Below, in pieces: positions 44,264-53,914 of a stretch of DNA of 64,000 nucleotides. Made by a program: the position numbers and the translations under genes. The number at the start of each line of letters is the position of its first letter. Position 1 is the stretch's first letter. Location: positions 1 to 64,000 of the forward strand of contig JAGWTC010000008.1 in NCBI GenBank assembly GCA_028869135.1. The letters are read 5' to 3'. The notes beneath the pieces are model-generated. The model was not told the DNA's origin and did not search any database. It saw only the letters and a list, made by a program, of their open reading frames with translations. The stretch is from Rhodocyclaceae bacterium (GTDB taxonomy: Bacteria; Pseudomonadota; Gammaproteobacteria; Burkholderiales; Rhodocyclaceae).

Positions 44264-44289
44264 AAAAAGCCCGCGCATGCGGGCTTTTT
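44264..44289. terminator. Bidirectional terminator
   Basis: AAAAAGCCCGC and GCGGGCTTTTT form an 11-bp stem around GCAT, between convergent genes. Confidence 0.92.
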
Positions 44290-44317
44290 CTTGCAGACAT
44301 CTTTTGCTTGGCTCAGC

Positions 44318-44545
44318 CTATTTGCTCGGCGAGACACGCTCGATCGGCACGTCCTCATCGGTGTTCTCTGTTTCGATATCACCATCCGACATTTCGGGGT
44401 CGATACGATCATCGTATTCGCTCGCGATTTCGCGATTGGCCTCGTCGTCGGACTCCACCGTCTGCGGGCGATATTGGCTGGCCCCCGGCTGGTATTGCGG
44501 ACTGTCTTCGTCCTTGTCGCTGTCGTAGGGTTCCTTATTCGGCAT
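44318..44545 (-). CDS. Small acidic hypothetical protein
   Basis: A 75-residue, strongly acidic and probably disordered protein, MPNKEPYDSDKDEDSPQYQP at its start, with DPEMSDGDIETENTDEDVP later. AAAGGAG precedes the ATG. It belongs by composition to the group of small polar proteins in this stretch. Function unknown. Confidence 0.7.
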   Translation of the reverse strand: MPNKEPYDSDKDEDSPQYQPGASQYRPQTVESDDEANREIASEYDDRIDPEMSDGDIETENTDEDVPIERVSPSK

Positions 44546-44619
44546 GGCGCTTCTCCTTTGCGGTTGTAGCTATGAACAGCAAACCGCAAGCCCGGCGCCG
44601 CCGGGAGGGGACAGCCAGC

Positions 44620-46527
44620 CTAGTCGGCGTGAATCTTCAGCGTCATGCCCGGCTTCATCTTGCCCACCACGTGCATCTCGCAAGCCTTGCAGTCGAAGCG
44701 CAGCTTGAGCTTTTCATTGCCGTTGATCAGCGTCATGGGCTCGGCCTTCACGCCCTTGAGCTTCCAGTCCTTGGCCTCCTTGGGACAGAGGTTGAAGCTG
44801 TAGCGCAGGCAGTGCTTGGTGATCATCAGCGAGACTTCGCCGTGCTCGTTGCCCGCTTCATAGGCATCGGCGATGATTTCGACGCCGTGCTTCTTGTAGA
44901 AGTTGCGCGCCGGGGTGTTGAAGACATTGCTGAGGAAGTCGAGCTGCTTGTCCAGGTAAGGCACCGGCGGCTCGACCGGCGCAGCGCGCTTGAGTACGGG
45001 GCGCTGTTCCACACGGGCGGCGATGAGCGCCGCCGTGGCTTCGCGGCGCAGCGCATTGAGCACCGAGGCGGGTACGAAGTAGGGCGCGGCGATAGTTACG
45101 CCGGTGACTTCGAAATCGGTATTGCCGAACTTGCTGAGATTGCCTTGCAGCGTCGCCAGCGCCTTCTCGGCATCGCGTGCGAACTCGATACCGCCCTCAT
45201 GGGTCACAGTGGCGGAGATGCCATCGCTGTCGGTCAGCGTGAGCTGCAGCTCTCCATTCACCTCGTACAGGCTCACCTGCACGCCAATGCGGCGTTCGGC
45301 GGACTCCTTTTCCAGCTGGCGCTCAAAGGCCTGGTCGCGATTGCGATAGATCGTCTGACCCACCTTGAGATCGGTCGCCATCTCGTTGGGGAAGAGGCGC
45401 TGGCCCTGGACCACATTGATGCGCATACCCACCAGCTTGTTGGCGCCCTTGTTGGTGCTGGGCTGGTAGCTCACGCCGTCACCGTTGTGCAGGATGATGG
45501 TGGCGCCATCCTCGGTCTTTCCGTCGATTTCAAACCAGTCGGGGCCGATCTTGGTAATGCTGCCGATCGCTTCGCCCGAGAACTTGGGCGTATCGAAGGC
45601 GCCGATGTCATGCTTGCGGCCATTGACGAAGTAATCGGTCGTACTGCGGTTGAAAGTCTTTTCCGGCTGCGGCACGAAGAGGTGGCGGGTGCGGCCGGAT
45701 GAAGCGCGCGAATACTGCGGCTGCTCTTCGATGATCTCGTCGAGCAACTGGCGATAGTGCGCCGTGGCGTTCTTCACATAGGCCATGTCCTTGTAGCGGC
45801 CTTCGATCTTGAAGGAGCGGACACCCGCCTCGACCAGGGCGCGCAGATTGCCGCTCTGGTCGTTGTCCTTCATCGACAGCAGATGCTTGTCGTAGGCAAC
45901 GATGCGGCCTTCGTGATCGGCCAAGGTGTAGGGCAGGCGGCAGGCCTGCGAGCATTCGCCACGATTGGCGCTGCGGCCGGTATGCGCAAAGCTGATATTG
46001 CACTGGCCCGAGAAGGCCACGCACAGCGCACCGTGGATAAAGTATTCGATATTGGTGTGCGGATCGAGCAGCTCGTAGGTGCGGCGGATATCCGTCAGCG
46101 TCATCTCGCGCGCCAACACCACTTGCGAGAAACCCACGTCCTGCAGGAACTTGGCCTTCTCCGGCGAACGAATGTCGCACTGCGTACTGGCGTGGAACTG
46201 CAGCGGCGGCATGTCGAGCTCGAGCAGCCCCATGTCCTGCATGATCAGCGCGTCGACGCCCGCATCGTAAAGCTGCCATGACAGCTTGCGCGCCTCTTCG
46301 ATCTCGGCGTCGTTGAAGATGGTGTTGAAGGCAACAAAGATCTTCGCGTGAAAGCGATGCGCAAACTCGACCAGACGGGCAATGTCCGAAACTGAATTCG
46401 CCGCCCCGGCGCGCGCACCGAAAGCAGGCCCGCCGATGTAAACCGCATCGGCTCCGTGCTTGATCGCCTCGATGCCAATGTCGGCATCACGGGCGGGCGA
46501 AAGGAGTTCTAGATGATTGAGTGCCAT
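44620..46527 (-). CDS. rlhA: 23S rRNA 5-hydroxycytidine synthase RlhA (peptidase U32 family)
   Basis: A 635-residue U32-family enzyme, the RlhA/YdcP type that hydroxylates C2501 of 23S rRNA using prephenate-derived chemistry and an iron-sulfur centre. N-terminal barrel: LELLSPARDADIGIEAIKHG and GADAVYIGGPAFGAR. The U32 signature region reads EYFIHGALCVAFSGQC, then RGECSQACRLPY with the cluster cysteines. A C-terminal DUF3656-type domain follows, ending with FDCKACEMHVVGKMKPG. Slightly shorter than E. coli (667). Confidence 0.9.
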   Translation of the reverse strand: MALNHLELLSPARDADIGIEAIKHGADAVYIGGPAFGARAGAANSVSDIARLVEFAHRFHAKIFVAFNTIFNDAEIEEARKLSWQLYDAGVDALIMQDMGLLELDMPPLQFHASTQCDIRSPEKAKFLQDVGFSQVVLAREMTLTDIRRTYELLDPHTNIEYFIHGALCVAFSGQCNISFAHTGRSANRGECSQACRLPYTLADHEGRIVAYDKHLLSMKDNDQSGNLRALVEAGVRSFKIEGRYKDMAYVKNATAHYRQLLDEIIEEQPQYSRASSGRTRHLFVPQPEKTFNRSTTDYFVNGRKHDIGAFDTPKFSGEAIGSITKIGPDWFEIDGKTEDGATIILHNGDGVSYQPSTNKGANKLVGMRINVVQGQRLFPNEMATDLKVGQTIYRNRDQAFERQLEKESAERRIGVQVSLYEVNGELQLTLTDSDGISATVTHEGGIEFARDAEKALATLQGNLSKFGNTDFEVTGVTIAAPYFVPASVLNALRREATAALIAARVEQRPVLKRAAPVEPPVPYLDKQLDFLSNVFNTPARNFYKKHGVEIIADAYEAGNEHGEVSLMITKHCLRYSFNLCPKEAKDWKLKGVKAEPMTLINGNEKLKLRFDCKACEMHVVGKMKPGMTLKIHAD

Positions 46528-46688
46528 GCGGTCTGCTCACCAATTGACCGACTGGGATCGATCCTGTTTCACAAGGCTGGCTAGTTTACACCTCTATAGG
46601 ATAGGGGCAGCAACGGTAGCGAGCTGGGTCGCTAATGTCAGGCATCAGCCTGAACATCATCAAAAAGCGAGTGTTTTTGTGCGGCGGC

Positions 46689-47852
46689 TTATATTTCGCT
46701 TTCTTGATTCAGTATCCCGATATAGGCGCTGTAGGCAAACACGCGGTTGCGCCGATTGCCCGTAAGCTCCCGCACTATGTGCAGCTGATTTTCCAGCACA
46801 TCCAATGCCTTGCCTACCGTGGCGGGAGATAAGCCAGTTTGCGCCGTGATGGTTGGGATATTGATGACCGGTCGGGCAAACATGGCGTCCAGCACCTGTC
46901 GCACCGAAGCCGCCATACGACCCAAGCCCACTAGCCGCTCACGATCCGCCGCATGCAGTGCACTCAGTTGCTGCGCGGTATGAACGGCTTCGCTTGCACT
47001 ACTGGCCACGGCATCAACAAAGAAGAGCAACCAAGCCTCCCAGTCGCCATGTGTACGAATTTGCTGCAGCTGCTGGTAGTAGGTTTCGCGGTGTCGTTTA
47101 AAAAAGACCGACAGATACAGCAGCGGCTCTTTGAGGATGCCCGCTTCAACCATGATCAAGGGAATGAGCAGCCGCCCGAGGCGGCCATTACCATCGAGAA
47201 AAGGGTGGATGGTTTCAAACTGCACATGGGCCAGCGCCGCCTTGATCAAGGGTGAGGTGGTACTGCCCTCATCGTTGATGAAGCGTTCAAGCGCCGCAAA
47301 ACATGCGTCGATCTGGTTGGCGGGGGGTGGCACAAACATGGCGCGGTCGGCACGGTGGCCACCGATCCACACCTGACTGCGCCGAAACTCGCCGGGATCG
47401 CGCTGCGTGCCACGGCCCGATGTCATCAACGCGGCATGGAGCTCACATACCAGCCGCCGCCTGATGGGCATGCCTTCGCGTATGCGCTGCACGCCGAGAT
47501 TGAGTGCATTGACGTAGCAAGAGACCTCCTGCACATCGTCCATGGGCACACCCGGCACGGCCTCCATTTCAAACAGCAGCAAGTCGCTGAGCGAAGACTG
47601 CGTGCCCTCGATCTGCGAAGACATCACGGCCTCCTTACGCACATAGCTGTAGAGAAACAACGGTGCATCGGGTAGCAGGGTGCTGATGGCATCCAAGCGC
47701 CCCAGCGCCAGCATGGCATTGTTAATGCTGGCCTGAAGCGGGTCGTCGAACTGCAATGCAGGCACGGGGGGCAATGCTGCCGGCACAAATGCTTGGCAGC
47801 TCACGCCACCGGCAATACTCGGGGTATAGCTGCCCGTGATTCCTCGCTGCAT
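46689..47852 (-). CDS. Fic-domain AMPylase
   Basis: A 387-residue Fic protein that transfers AMP, or another nucleotide moiety, to target proteins. The active loop is HPFLDGNGRLGR (216-227), a full match to HPFx(D/E)GNGRxxR. An N-terminal inhibitory helix SSQIEG (78-83, S...E) lies ahead of it, so it is a class II self-inhibited Fic. A winged-helix domain occupies the C-terminus (TAQTGLSPATVGKALDVLEN). Targets unknown. Lone gene at the left border of the defence region. Confidence 0.92.
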   Translation of the reverse strand: MQRGITGSYTPSIAGGVSCQAFVPAALPPVPALQFDDPLQASINNAMLALGRLDAISTLLPDAPLFLYSYVRKEAVMSSQIEGTQSSLSDLLLFEMEAVPGVPMDDVQEVSCYVNALNLGVQRIREGMPIRRRLVCELHAALMTSGRGTQRDPGEFRRSQVWIGGHRADRAMFVPPPANQIDACFAALERFINDEGSTTSPLIKAALAHVQFETIHPFLDGNGRLGRLLIPLIMVEAGILKEPLLYLSVFFKRHRETYYQQLQQIRTHGDWEAWLLFFVDAVASSASEAVHTAQQLSALHAADRERLVGLGRMAASVRQVLDAMFARPVINIPTITAQTGLSPATVGKALDVLENQLHIVRELTGNRRNRVFAYSAYIGILNQESEI

Positions 47853-48064
47853 GACGCCCCCGTGAAGTTGAAATAAGGTTCCGCCTTATTTTAACTTCAT
47901 GCTTTATCTAAAATAAAGAATCCGTTAAGTTAAGTTTCCGGGGGCTGTGGTTTTCACAACATACAAACCTAATCATTGGCTTATGGCAAAACCTGACCAA
48001 GGCAGTGCTGTCCATGATCGTCAGGTCGCTTTGGCGGCACCTTGCGACCAGGGCCTCACCCGCC

Positions 48065-49858
48065 TCAGGCAACCCCAGTCACAATCAACTGCTGGGTGGC
48101 GCGGGTCATGGCAACGTAGAGCAAGCGTGCTTCTTCTTCGGTCGTTTTATCGGGTGACTGAAGCAAGTCAGCGCCGGGGATCAGCACCAAAGGAAACTCC
48201 AGCCCCTTGCTGCTGTGAAAGGTGATGAACTTAACCGTGTCCTGGCCTTTGTCAAAGCTCACTTGCTTTTGGTAGGTGCAGGGCACGCCAGCCTTTTGCA
48301 AATGCGACATCACTGTCTTGCAGGTAGGCTCGTAGTGACGGAACAGTACGGCCATATCGCGCCAAGCGCGGCCATTGGCGTGCTCTTCCTTCAGCTTGGT
48401 TGCAATCCAGGCGCTCTCTTCCTGCAGCGTCGGCAAGTTGATCACCAAGGGCTCTTTGCCTGAGCGTCCCGCCGATATGGGCGCTAGGCGGGGCACCCCG
48501 TCTTCTTCTGCCTCGCTCCCCAAGAGCAAGTCACCGGCAAAGCGGGTGGCAAAGTCGAGAATCTCGCGGGTGTTGCGATAGTTGATTTTGAGCACTGTGG
48601 TGCGGCCCTGCGCCTGAATGCCGACGCTCTTGAAGCTGAAGTTCTTCTTGCCGCCAGTGTCGTAAATCGACTGGGCATCGTCATACAACACCAAGAGCGA
48701 GTTGGTGCGCGGGTCAACCATCTGCACCACCAGCTTCAGCCACTCGGGGCGGAAGTCATGGCCTTCATCAATCATGACCGCATCGTATTGCGCGCCGGGA
48801 ATCGCTCCGCGATCCGTTGCACGGATGACGGCCTCTACCATCGCGGCCATTTCCTGGTTGAAATCGTCTTCGCCTTCGTATTTGAAATTCACGTTGAAGG
48901 CGCGGAGCTGGCTTGAACACCATGCGTGGAAAGTTCGCACATGCACTTTGTCGGCGATGTTCTTTTCTGTCATCCATACCTTGAGCTTGTCTGCCAACTT
49001 GCGGTTGTAGCAAAGCACCAAGATTGGCTTTTCGCAGCCCTTGGCAAGCTGCTCGGCACGGTAACCAAGAATCAGAGTTTTGCCCGAGCCAGCCACGCCG
49101 TGTATCACCCGGTGGCCCTCGCCCAAGCTGCGCGCCAACTGCTCTTGCTGCAAATCCATCACGCGCATCAGGTCTGGAACATCGACTTGCGCCGTCTGCG
49201 CCTGTGCGGCAAACAAATCTTCCTGGGGCACCGGCAAACGGATTTCCGGGAACATATGCCAACGAATACGGTCCAGCTGCGGCAACGATAAACTGCCGCG
49301 AAACTGAATCTGGAACATCTGCCAAAGGCGTTCTTGAAACGCCTCAGCATCCACCGACTCAGTCATTTCATCCTGGCAAATCACACGGCCAGCGGGCAGC
49401 ACATCGCCCATGCCAGACTCATCGAACACCTTGCGTGAAATATTGGCTAGCACCACCCCATATGCCCAAGGGAAAGTGAGCTGCCCCTGGTGGCTACCGC
49501 TCGCAAACACCAGCTGCGGGTCTTTCTGCAGCGTGTTGGTGATGGCATGCACGTACTGCCGTGCCTGCTCCAGCGGGTTGATCACATGCACAATGCCACG
49601 CTCGGTGAGCAAGGTCGCGTCTTGCTTGGTGATGGCCTGAATCGTCTCCGGCTTCCAATCCTTCACCTCCAACACCAGCAAACCACGGCGCGGGTGCAAG
49701 ATCACAAAGTCGGGGTGCGAATGCGTGGGGCCAACCGCCACCTCGTACCAACACAAGTAGTCGTCTTCGAGCTTGGCTTCCAGCCGCTGGGCAAAGCGCC
49801 GCTCGCCGCCCGTCATGCGGTTAACGCAGGTGCTGTAGCTGGGGATGAGGGTGGCCAT
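48065..49858 (-). CDS. NERD-domain nuclease-helicase
   Basis: A 597-residue protein. Residues 15-120 are a nuclease-related NERD domain of the PD-(D/E)xK fold with D50, E64 and K66 (HPDFVIL, LVLEVKDWK). Residues 230-597 are a UvrD-like SF1 helicase: HGVAGSGKTLILGYRA, MIDEGHDF, YDDAQSIY, ITFHSSKGLEFP and YVAMTRATQQL. Such fusions occur in antiphage and mobile-element loci. It lies about 75 bases downstream of the YgjP-like gene on the same strand, at the end of the type I restriction cluster. Confidence 0.9.
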   Translation of the reverse strand: MATLIPSYSTCVNRMTGGERRFAQRLEAKLEDDYLCWYEVAVGPTHSHPDFVILHPRRGLLVLEVKDWKPETIQAITKQDATLLTERGIVHVINPLEQARQYVHAITNTLQKDPQLVFASGSHQGQLTFPWAYGVVLANISRKVFDESGMGDVLPAGRVICQDEMTESVDAEAFQERLWQMFQIQFRGSLSLPQLDRIRWHMFPEIRLPVPQEDLFAAQAQTAQVDVPDLMRVMDLQQEQLARSLGEGHRVIHGVAGSGKTLILGYRAEQLAKGCEKPILVLCYNRKLADKLKVWMTEKNIADKVHVRTFHAWCSSQLRAFNVNFKYEGEDDFNQEMAAMVEAVIRATDRGAIPGAQYDAVMIDEGHDFRPEWLKLVVQMVDPRTNSLLVLYDDAQSIYDTGGKKNFSFKSVGIQAQGRTTVLKINYRNTREILDFATRFAGDLLLGSEAEEDGVPRLAPISAGRSGKEPLVINLPTLQEESAWIATKLKEEHANGRAWRDMAVLFRHYEPTCKTVMSHLQKAGVPCTYQKQVSFDKGQDTVKFITFHSSKGLEFPLVLIPGADLLQSPDKTTEEEARLLYVAMTRATQQLIVTGVA

Positions 49859-49934
49859 AGATTGCTAAGCTTTTAGATATTCGCGCAAGGCTTGATGGTC
49901 GCAAGCCAATATCGATATCGCGGGCGGGTCAGCT

Positions 49935-50645
49935 TCAAAGATCTAATGCTGCCCCGCGAACTCGTAGCCATTCTTTGCGTGCAAGATAGTCCGGGAGAAC
50001 TTTGTCGACTTCATTCCAAAATTGATCTGAGTGGTCTTTAAATCGCAAATGACATAGCTCGTGGACGACGATGTAATCAATGATGGTCAAGGGCGCCATC
50101 AAGCATTTCCAGTGGAAATGTAAATCTCCGCGCGGAGTGCACGCCGCCCAACGGTAGCCAAGATCCTTAATCTGAACACCACCCGCCTTCACACCAACCT
50201 TAGCTGCAAAGTAAACCACTCGCTTCTGCAGTCGGGGTAGGCCTTTGGTCTTGTAGAAACTCTCAAACACCTCGTGGGCAGCATCCCGACCACCACGCTC
50301 AACGAGGTCGCGCAGTAAGCAAAACCGACCGTCCTTCAACTTGAGTGGTTCGTCTTGCTCGGCCACCAGCTGCAGTCGGTAACAACTGCCCAAATAAAGG
50401 AAGGTTTCGCCGCTGACCCACTCGCGCGTAACACGAGTCGCATTGAGGTCACGCCATTCCGCCAGATTGCGGTAGATCCACATCCGTTTGGCTAAAACGG
50501 TCTCATCTACTTGCTCGGGTGTCATTCGTTTTGGCGGGCGAACAGTAACGATGCCATCGCGCTCAATCACGATATCCGTCGTCTGGCGGTCTGAGCCAGG
50601 CAATAATTGGTATGCAATATCGCGTACTTGACGGAATTGCATCAT
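49935..50645 (-). CDS. YgjP-like metal-dependent hydrolase (DUF45)
   Basis: A 236-residue zinc metalloprotease-like protein. The zinc site is VHELCHLRFKDHSDQFW, an HExxH with a third ligand downstream. The upstream part has SDRQTTDIVIERDGIVTVRP, as in YgjP/DUF45 proteins. Its start overlaps the hsdR stop in an ATGA junction. Genes of this family regularly follow hsdR in type I restriction operons, but their role there is unknown. Confidence 0.88.
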   Translation of the reverse strand: MMQFRQVRDIAYQLLPGSDRQTTDIVIERDGIVTVRPPKRMTPEQVDETVLAKRMWIYRNLAEWRDLNATRVTREWVSGETFLYLGSCYRLQLVAEQDEPLKLKDGRFCLLRDLVERGGRDAAHEVFESFYKTKGLPRLQKRVVYFAAKVGVKAGGVQIKDLGYRWAACTPRGDLHFHWKCLMAPLTIIDYIVVHELCHLRFKDHSDQFWNEVDKVLPDYLARKEWLRVRGAALDL

Positions 50646-53600
50646 GCGCCCCCGGACCGTGCCAGATTGATCAGCTCATCGTGCCGATTCTTGGCTAATT
50701 TCATAACCTCGACAGCAACACGCTCACGGTTGAGTTTCAATTCCTCAATACCCGTCTTGGCGATCTCGGTTTTGATCAAGCTTCGCACGCGCTTCTGTTT
50801 GTCCGGGTTCTGCCAGAAATCAATGCTAGCAATCGTTTCCTGCAATATGTCCACGGTAGCCTCCATCAATGCCTTGAAAGCAGGCTTGTCTGCCTCATTG
50901 ACAGAGCCACTCGCGAAACCAAGTTGAACGATGTACGCGTAGAAGGTGGTCGCCTCCTTACTCATGCCTTCCTCACCTTGCCGACGCCCCGCTATCGCCT
51001 CCTTACGCAGCTCGGCGAGCTTCTCAGCCAGCAAGTCCCACTCGTCGTGGTGTTTCTCAATCAGTGCATCGACCTTCTCTGACAGACTCTTGTAGAAGGC
51101 AGGGTCTTCATCGTGGTGAACTGTGCAGTGCTTGCGGATGGCATGCTCCATCTCGCTAGCTTTAGCCTCGTTGTTCTGACCTGAATGAGCCGCCAACTTA
51201 TCCAGAAAGTCATCAGCTAGCAGTTCAACTGGCGGCACCTTGGGATTGATACCCAGACTAATCAGGTGTTCGTTGATCAGCGCCTTCACCTTTTCACCTG
51301 CGCTACCTAGGTCAAGGCTGGTGTCTTTATAGCGCTCCTTGGTCACCTGCAAGATGTAGCCAAAGCGCTTAGCCGGCACACGGTATGGCTGTGCTGATGT
51401 ACTTGGCAAAATGATGTCCAAGCTCATCAGAAATTTCTTGAGATAGACCTCAAAGTCAGCGCGCTTCTTATCATCCTTCAGCGCCTTAACAGCCTCATGT
51501 ACTACAGCGGCCTCGGCATCCAGATTAGGCAGCTCGCCATTTACGAAGGCCTGTATCTGATTAATGCCCAGCGCCGTGAAGTGCTGCAGCAACCTCTGGT
51601 AGCGCTCTTCCAGCACCGGCAGTTCCGATGTGATGTTCTTCATCCCATCTTGAAGCTCTTGCAGCTCGTCACTGGCTGCGTAGAGCGTCAGCGCATCGGT
51701 TAGGTGATTGGCTAGGCCGATGTAATCAACGATGTAGCCGCGCTGTTTGCCCTTCTTCACTCGGTTGGTGCGGGCGATGGCTTGGAGCAGCGTGTGCTCG
51801 CGCAGCTTCTTGTCGATGTACATCACCTGCTCGATGGGTGCATCAAAGCCGGTCAGCAACATGTCGCACACAATCAAAAACGCAATGCCGGTGTATTCCT
51901 TGTCCGGGTCGTCAAAGTCGAAACTGCGACAGAAGTTTTCCACCGCATTCATGCGTTGCGCCTGCTTGCGCGCGTGCGTGATGTAAGCCGCCTCATTGGT
52001 GCCGTCTGACGACACCACCACAGCGGTTTTCAGAAACTGCAGGCGCTGGATCAGTCCCACATCCGGCGTAGCCTGTGCTTCCTCCTTGGCTATGCGCTCG
52101 GCAAGGGCTGCCTGAATGCCGTTTTGGTAGCGAATACACGCCAGCTTGGAATGGCACACCACCTGGGCCTTGAAGCCATTGGGCAAGATGTTGTCAACGT
52201 AGTGGGCAACCATGTCGCGCGCAATCGCGCTGATGCGGCTCTCGGCCTCCAGAATGTCACCCGTCGCACCGTACTTCTTTTTGATCGCCAGCAGTTCTTC
52301 TTCACTGCGATCGCAGAACAAGTCTTCGAAGGCTTCGTCGAAAGCGTGCTTTTCGTTCAAAGCACTGTCGGCCGTTTTGCCTTCATACAGGATTTGCAGG
52401 GTGGCACCATCGTTCACTGCATCCATCAGGCGATAGGTATCGATGTATGCGCCAAAACGCTTATGGGTTTTCTTTTCACCATGGCGCTCAGTAATCAGCG
52501 GCGTGCCGGTAAAGGCAATGCGCGTGGCGTTGGGAAAGGCCTCAAACAGGTTGTCGCCCAAGTCTGAACTTTGTGTTCGATGCGCTTCGTCAATCATCAG
52601 GATGATGCGATCTGACGTGTTCACCACCCCAAAGGTCTTGCCCGCTGGCATCGCCAGATAGGTGCCCAATGCTTCGGCCACCGTGTTGGTCAGCGTCTGC
52701 TTGTGCTCCTGAAACTTGTGGATCATCACCATGCTGATGTCCGAGCTATCGGTCGCGAGATGCTGACGCAGGCCGGCCCGGCTTTCGATCACATTAACCC
52801 GGCCACCAATCAGCGCAGCGGTGTCGCCCAGTTGTTCTTCCAGGTCCTGCCGGTCATTGACCAACACAATCTTGTAGTCCGACAAGTCGCGACTAGCGCG
52901 CAGCATTCGCGCCAGAAACACCATGGTCAATGACTTGCCCGAGCCTTGGGTATGCCACACCACGCCACTGCGGTCCTGCGGTGTGTCTCCGGTACGCAAG
53001 CGTTCAATGATCTTGCTTGCCGCACGAAACTGCTGATAGCGGCACACCACCTTTACCCGTGGGCCACCATCGGTGTCCATGAAGACTGAGCTGGTGCGCA
53101 GGATTTGCAGCAGGTTGGCCTTGCTGAGCATCCCGGCAATCAACTGCTGCTGAGCATTCAAATCGGCGAGCGCCAAATCATCAGCGGGGTGGAGCGTCTT
53201 CCACGCATAGAAATGCTCTTCGCCCGAGGTAATAGTGCCGTAGTCGGCCTCCAAGCCACAGCTGCGCACCAACATCAAGCTGCTGTAAAACAGCCGAGGC
53301 TCACCTTCCTTCAGGCCTGAGGCTTCGGTTTCCTTGCGGCGGCGCATGTAGCGTTGTAGCTGTACAAAGGCTTCCTGCATCGGGTTGGCGCAGGTTTCCG
53401 AGCCCTTTTTGCACTCCACCACCACCAGCGGAATGCCATTCACGAACAGCACAATGTCCGGAATGATGAAGGCCTTCACACAGCCCGGCGTATCGATACG
53501 GAACTGGTTAATGGCGTGAAACTGATTATTCTCGGGGTGATGAAAGTCGATCAACCGCACCACCGGATCGGCCTCGCCCGTCACCTCGTTTAAATCGGCC

Positions 53601-53905
53601 TGCGCCTTGAACAACAGCGCCTGCACAGCCTCATTAGCTTCCAGCAGGGTGCGGTTAGGGTGGCGCAGCAATTGGCTGCGCAGCTCTTCAAGCTGCCTAT
53701 CGGTCAGCCATTCTCGCCCGTCATCGGTACGGTTGATGGCGCGCACGGCACTGTCGAACACTTCCGGCAGCAACCATTGGCGAAAGTTATCGCGCAGGCT
53801 AGGGGCAGCATCGTGTGGAACACCTCCACCCTGATCGATCACCGTCCAACCCTGAGCAGCTAGCTGCTCTAGGAATGGGCGCTCAACCTCTGTGTATTCA
53901 GACAT
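50642..53905 (-). CDS. hsdR: Type I restriction enzyme, restriction/translocase subunit HsdR
   Basis: A 1087-residue motor-nuclease. The N-terminal nuclease has D150 and E164/K166 (IIPDIVL, VVVECKKG). The ATPase motor has Walker A TQGSGKS (319-325), LMIDEAH (436-442), AFTGTPL and a C-terminal helical domain. It translocates unmethylated DNA and cuts at a distance when bound to HsdM2S. Full length. Separated from hsdS by darTG. Confidence 0.95.
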   Translation of the reverse strand: MSEYTEVERPFLEQLAAQGWTVIDQGGGVPHDAAPSLRDNFRQWLLPEVFDSAVRAINRTDDGREWLTDRQLEELRSQLLRHPNRTLLEANEAVQALLFKAQADLNEVTGEADPVVRLIDFHHPENNQFHAINQFRIDTPGCVKAFIIPDIVLFVNGIPLVVVECKKGSETCANPMQEAFVQLQRYMRRRKETEASGLKEGEPRLFYSSLMLVRSCGLEADYGTITSGEEHFYAWKTLHPADDLALADLNAQQQLIAGMLSKANLLQILRTSSVFMDTDGGPRVKVVCRYQQFRAASKIIERLRTGDTPQDRSGVVWHTQGSGKSLTMVFLARMLRASRDLSDYKIVLVNDRQDLEEQLGDTAALIGGRVNVIESRAGLRQHLATDSSDISMVMIHKFQEHKQTLTNTVAEALGTYLAMPAGKTFGVVNTSDRIILMIDEAHRTQSSDLGDNLFEAFPNATRIAFTGTPLITERHGEKKTHKRFGAYIDTYRLMDAVNDGATLQILYEGKTADSALNEKHAFDEAFEDLFCDRSEEELLAIKKKYGATGDILEAESRISAIARDMVAHYVDNILPNGFKAQVVCHSKLACIRYQNGIQAALAERIAKEEAQATPDVGLIQRLQFLKTAVVVSSDGTNEAAYITHARKQAQRMNAVENFCRSFDFDDPDKEYTGIAFLIVCDMLLTGFDAPIEQVMYIDKKLREHTLLQAIARTNRVKKGKQRGYIVDYIGLANHLTDALTLYAASDELQELQDGMKNITSELPVLEERYQRLLQHFTALGINQIQAFVNGELPNLDAEAAVVHEAVKALKDDKKRADFEVYLKKFLMSLDIILPSTSAQPYRVPAKRFGYILQVTKERYKDTSLDLGSAGEKVKALINEHLISLGINPKVPPVELLADDFLDKLAAHSGQNNEAKASEMEHAIRKHCTVHHDEDPAFYKSLSEKVDALIEKHHDEWDLLAEKLAELRKEAIAGRRQGEEGMSKEATTFYAYIVQLGFASGSVNEADKPAFKALMEATVDILQETIASIDFWQNPDKQKRVRSLIKTEIAKTGIEELKLNRERVAVEVMKLAKNRHDELINLARSGGA

Positions 53906-53914
53906 AGCGGCCGC

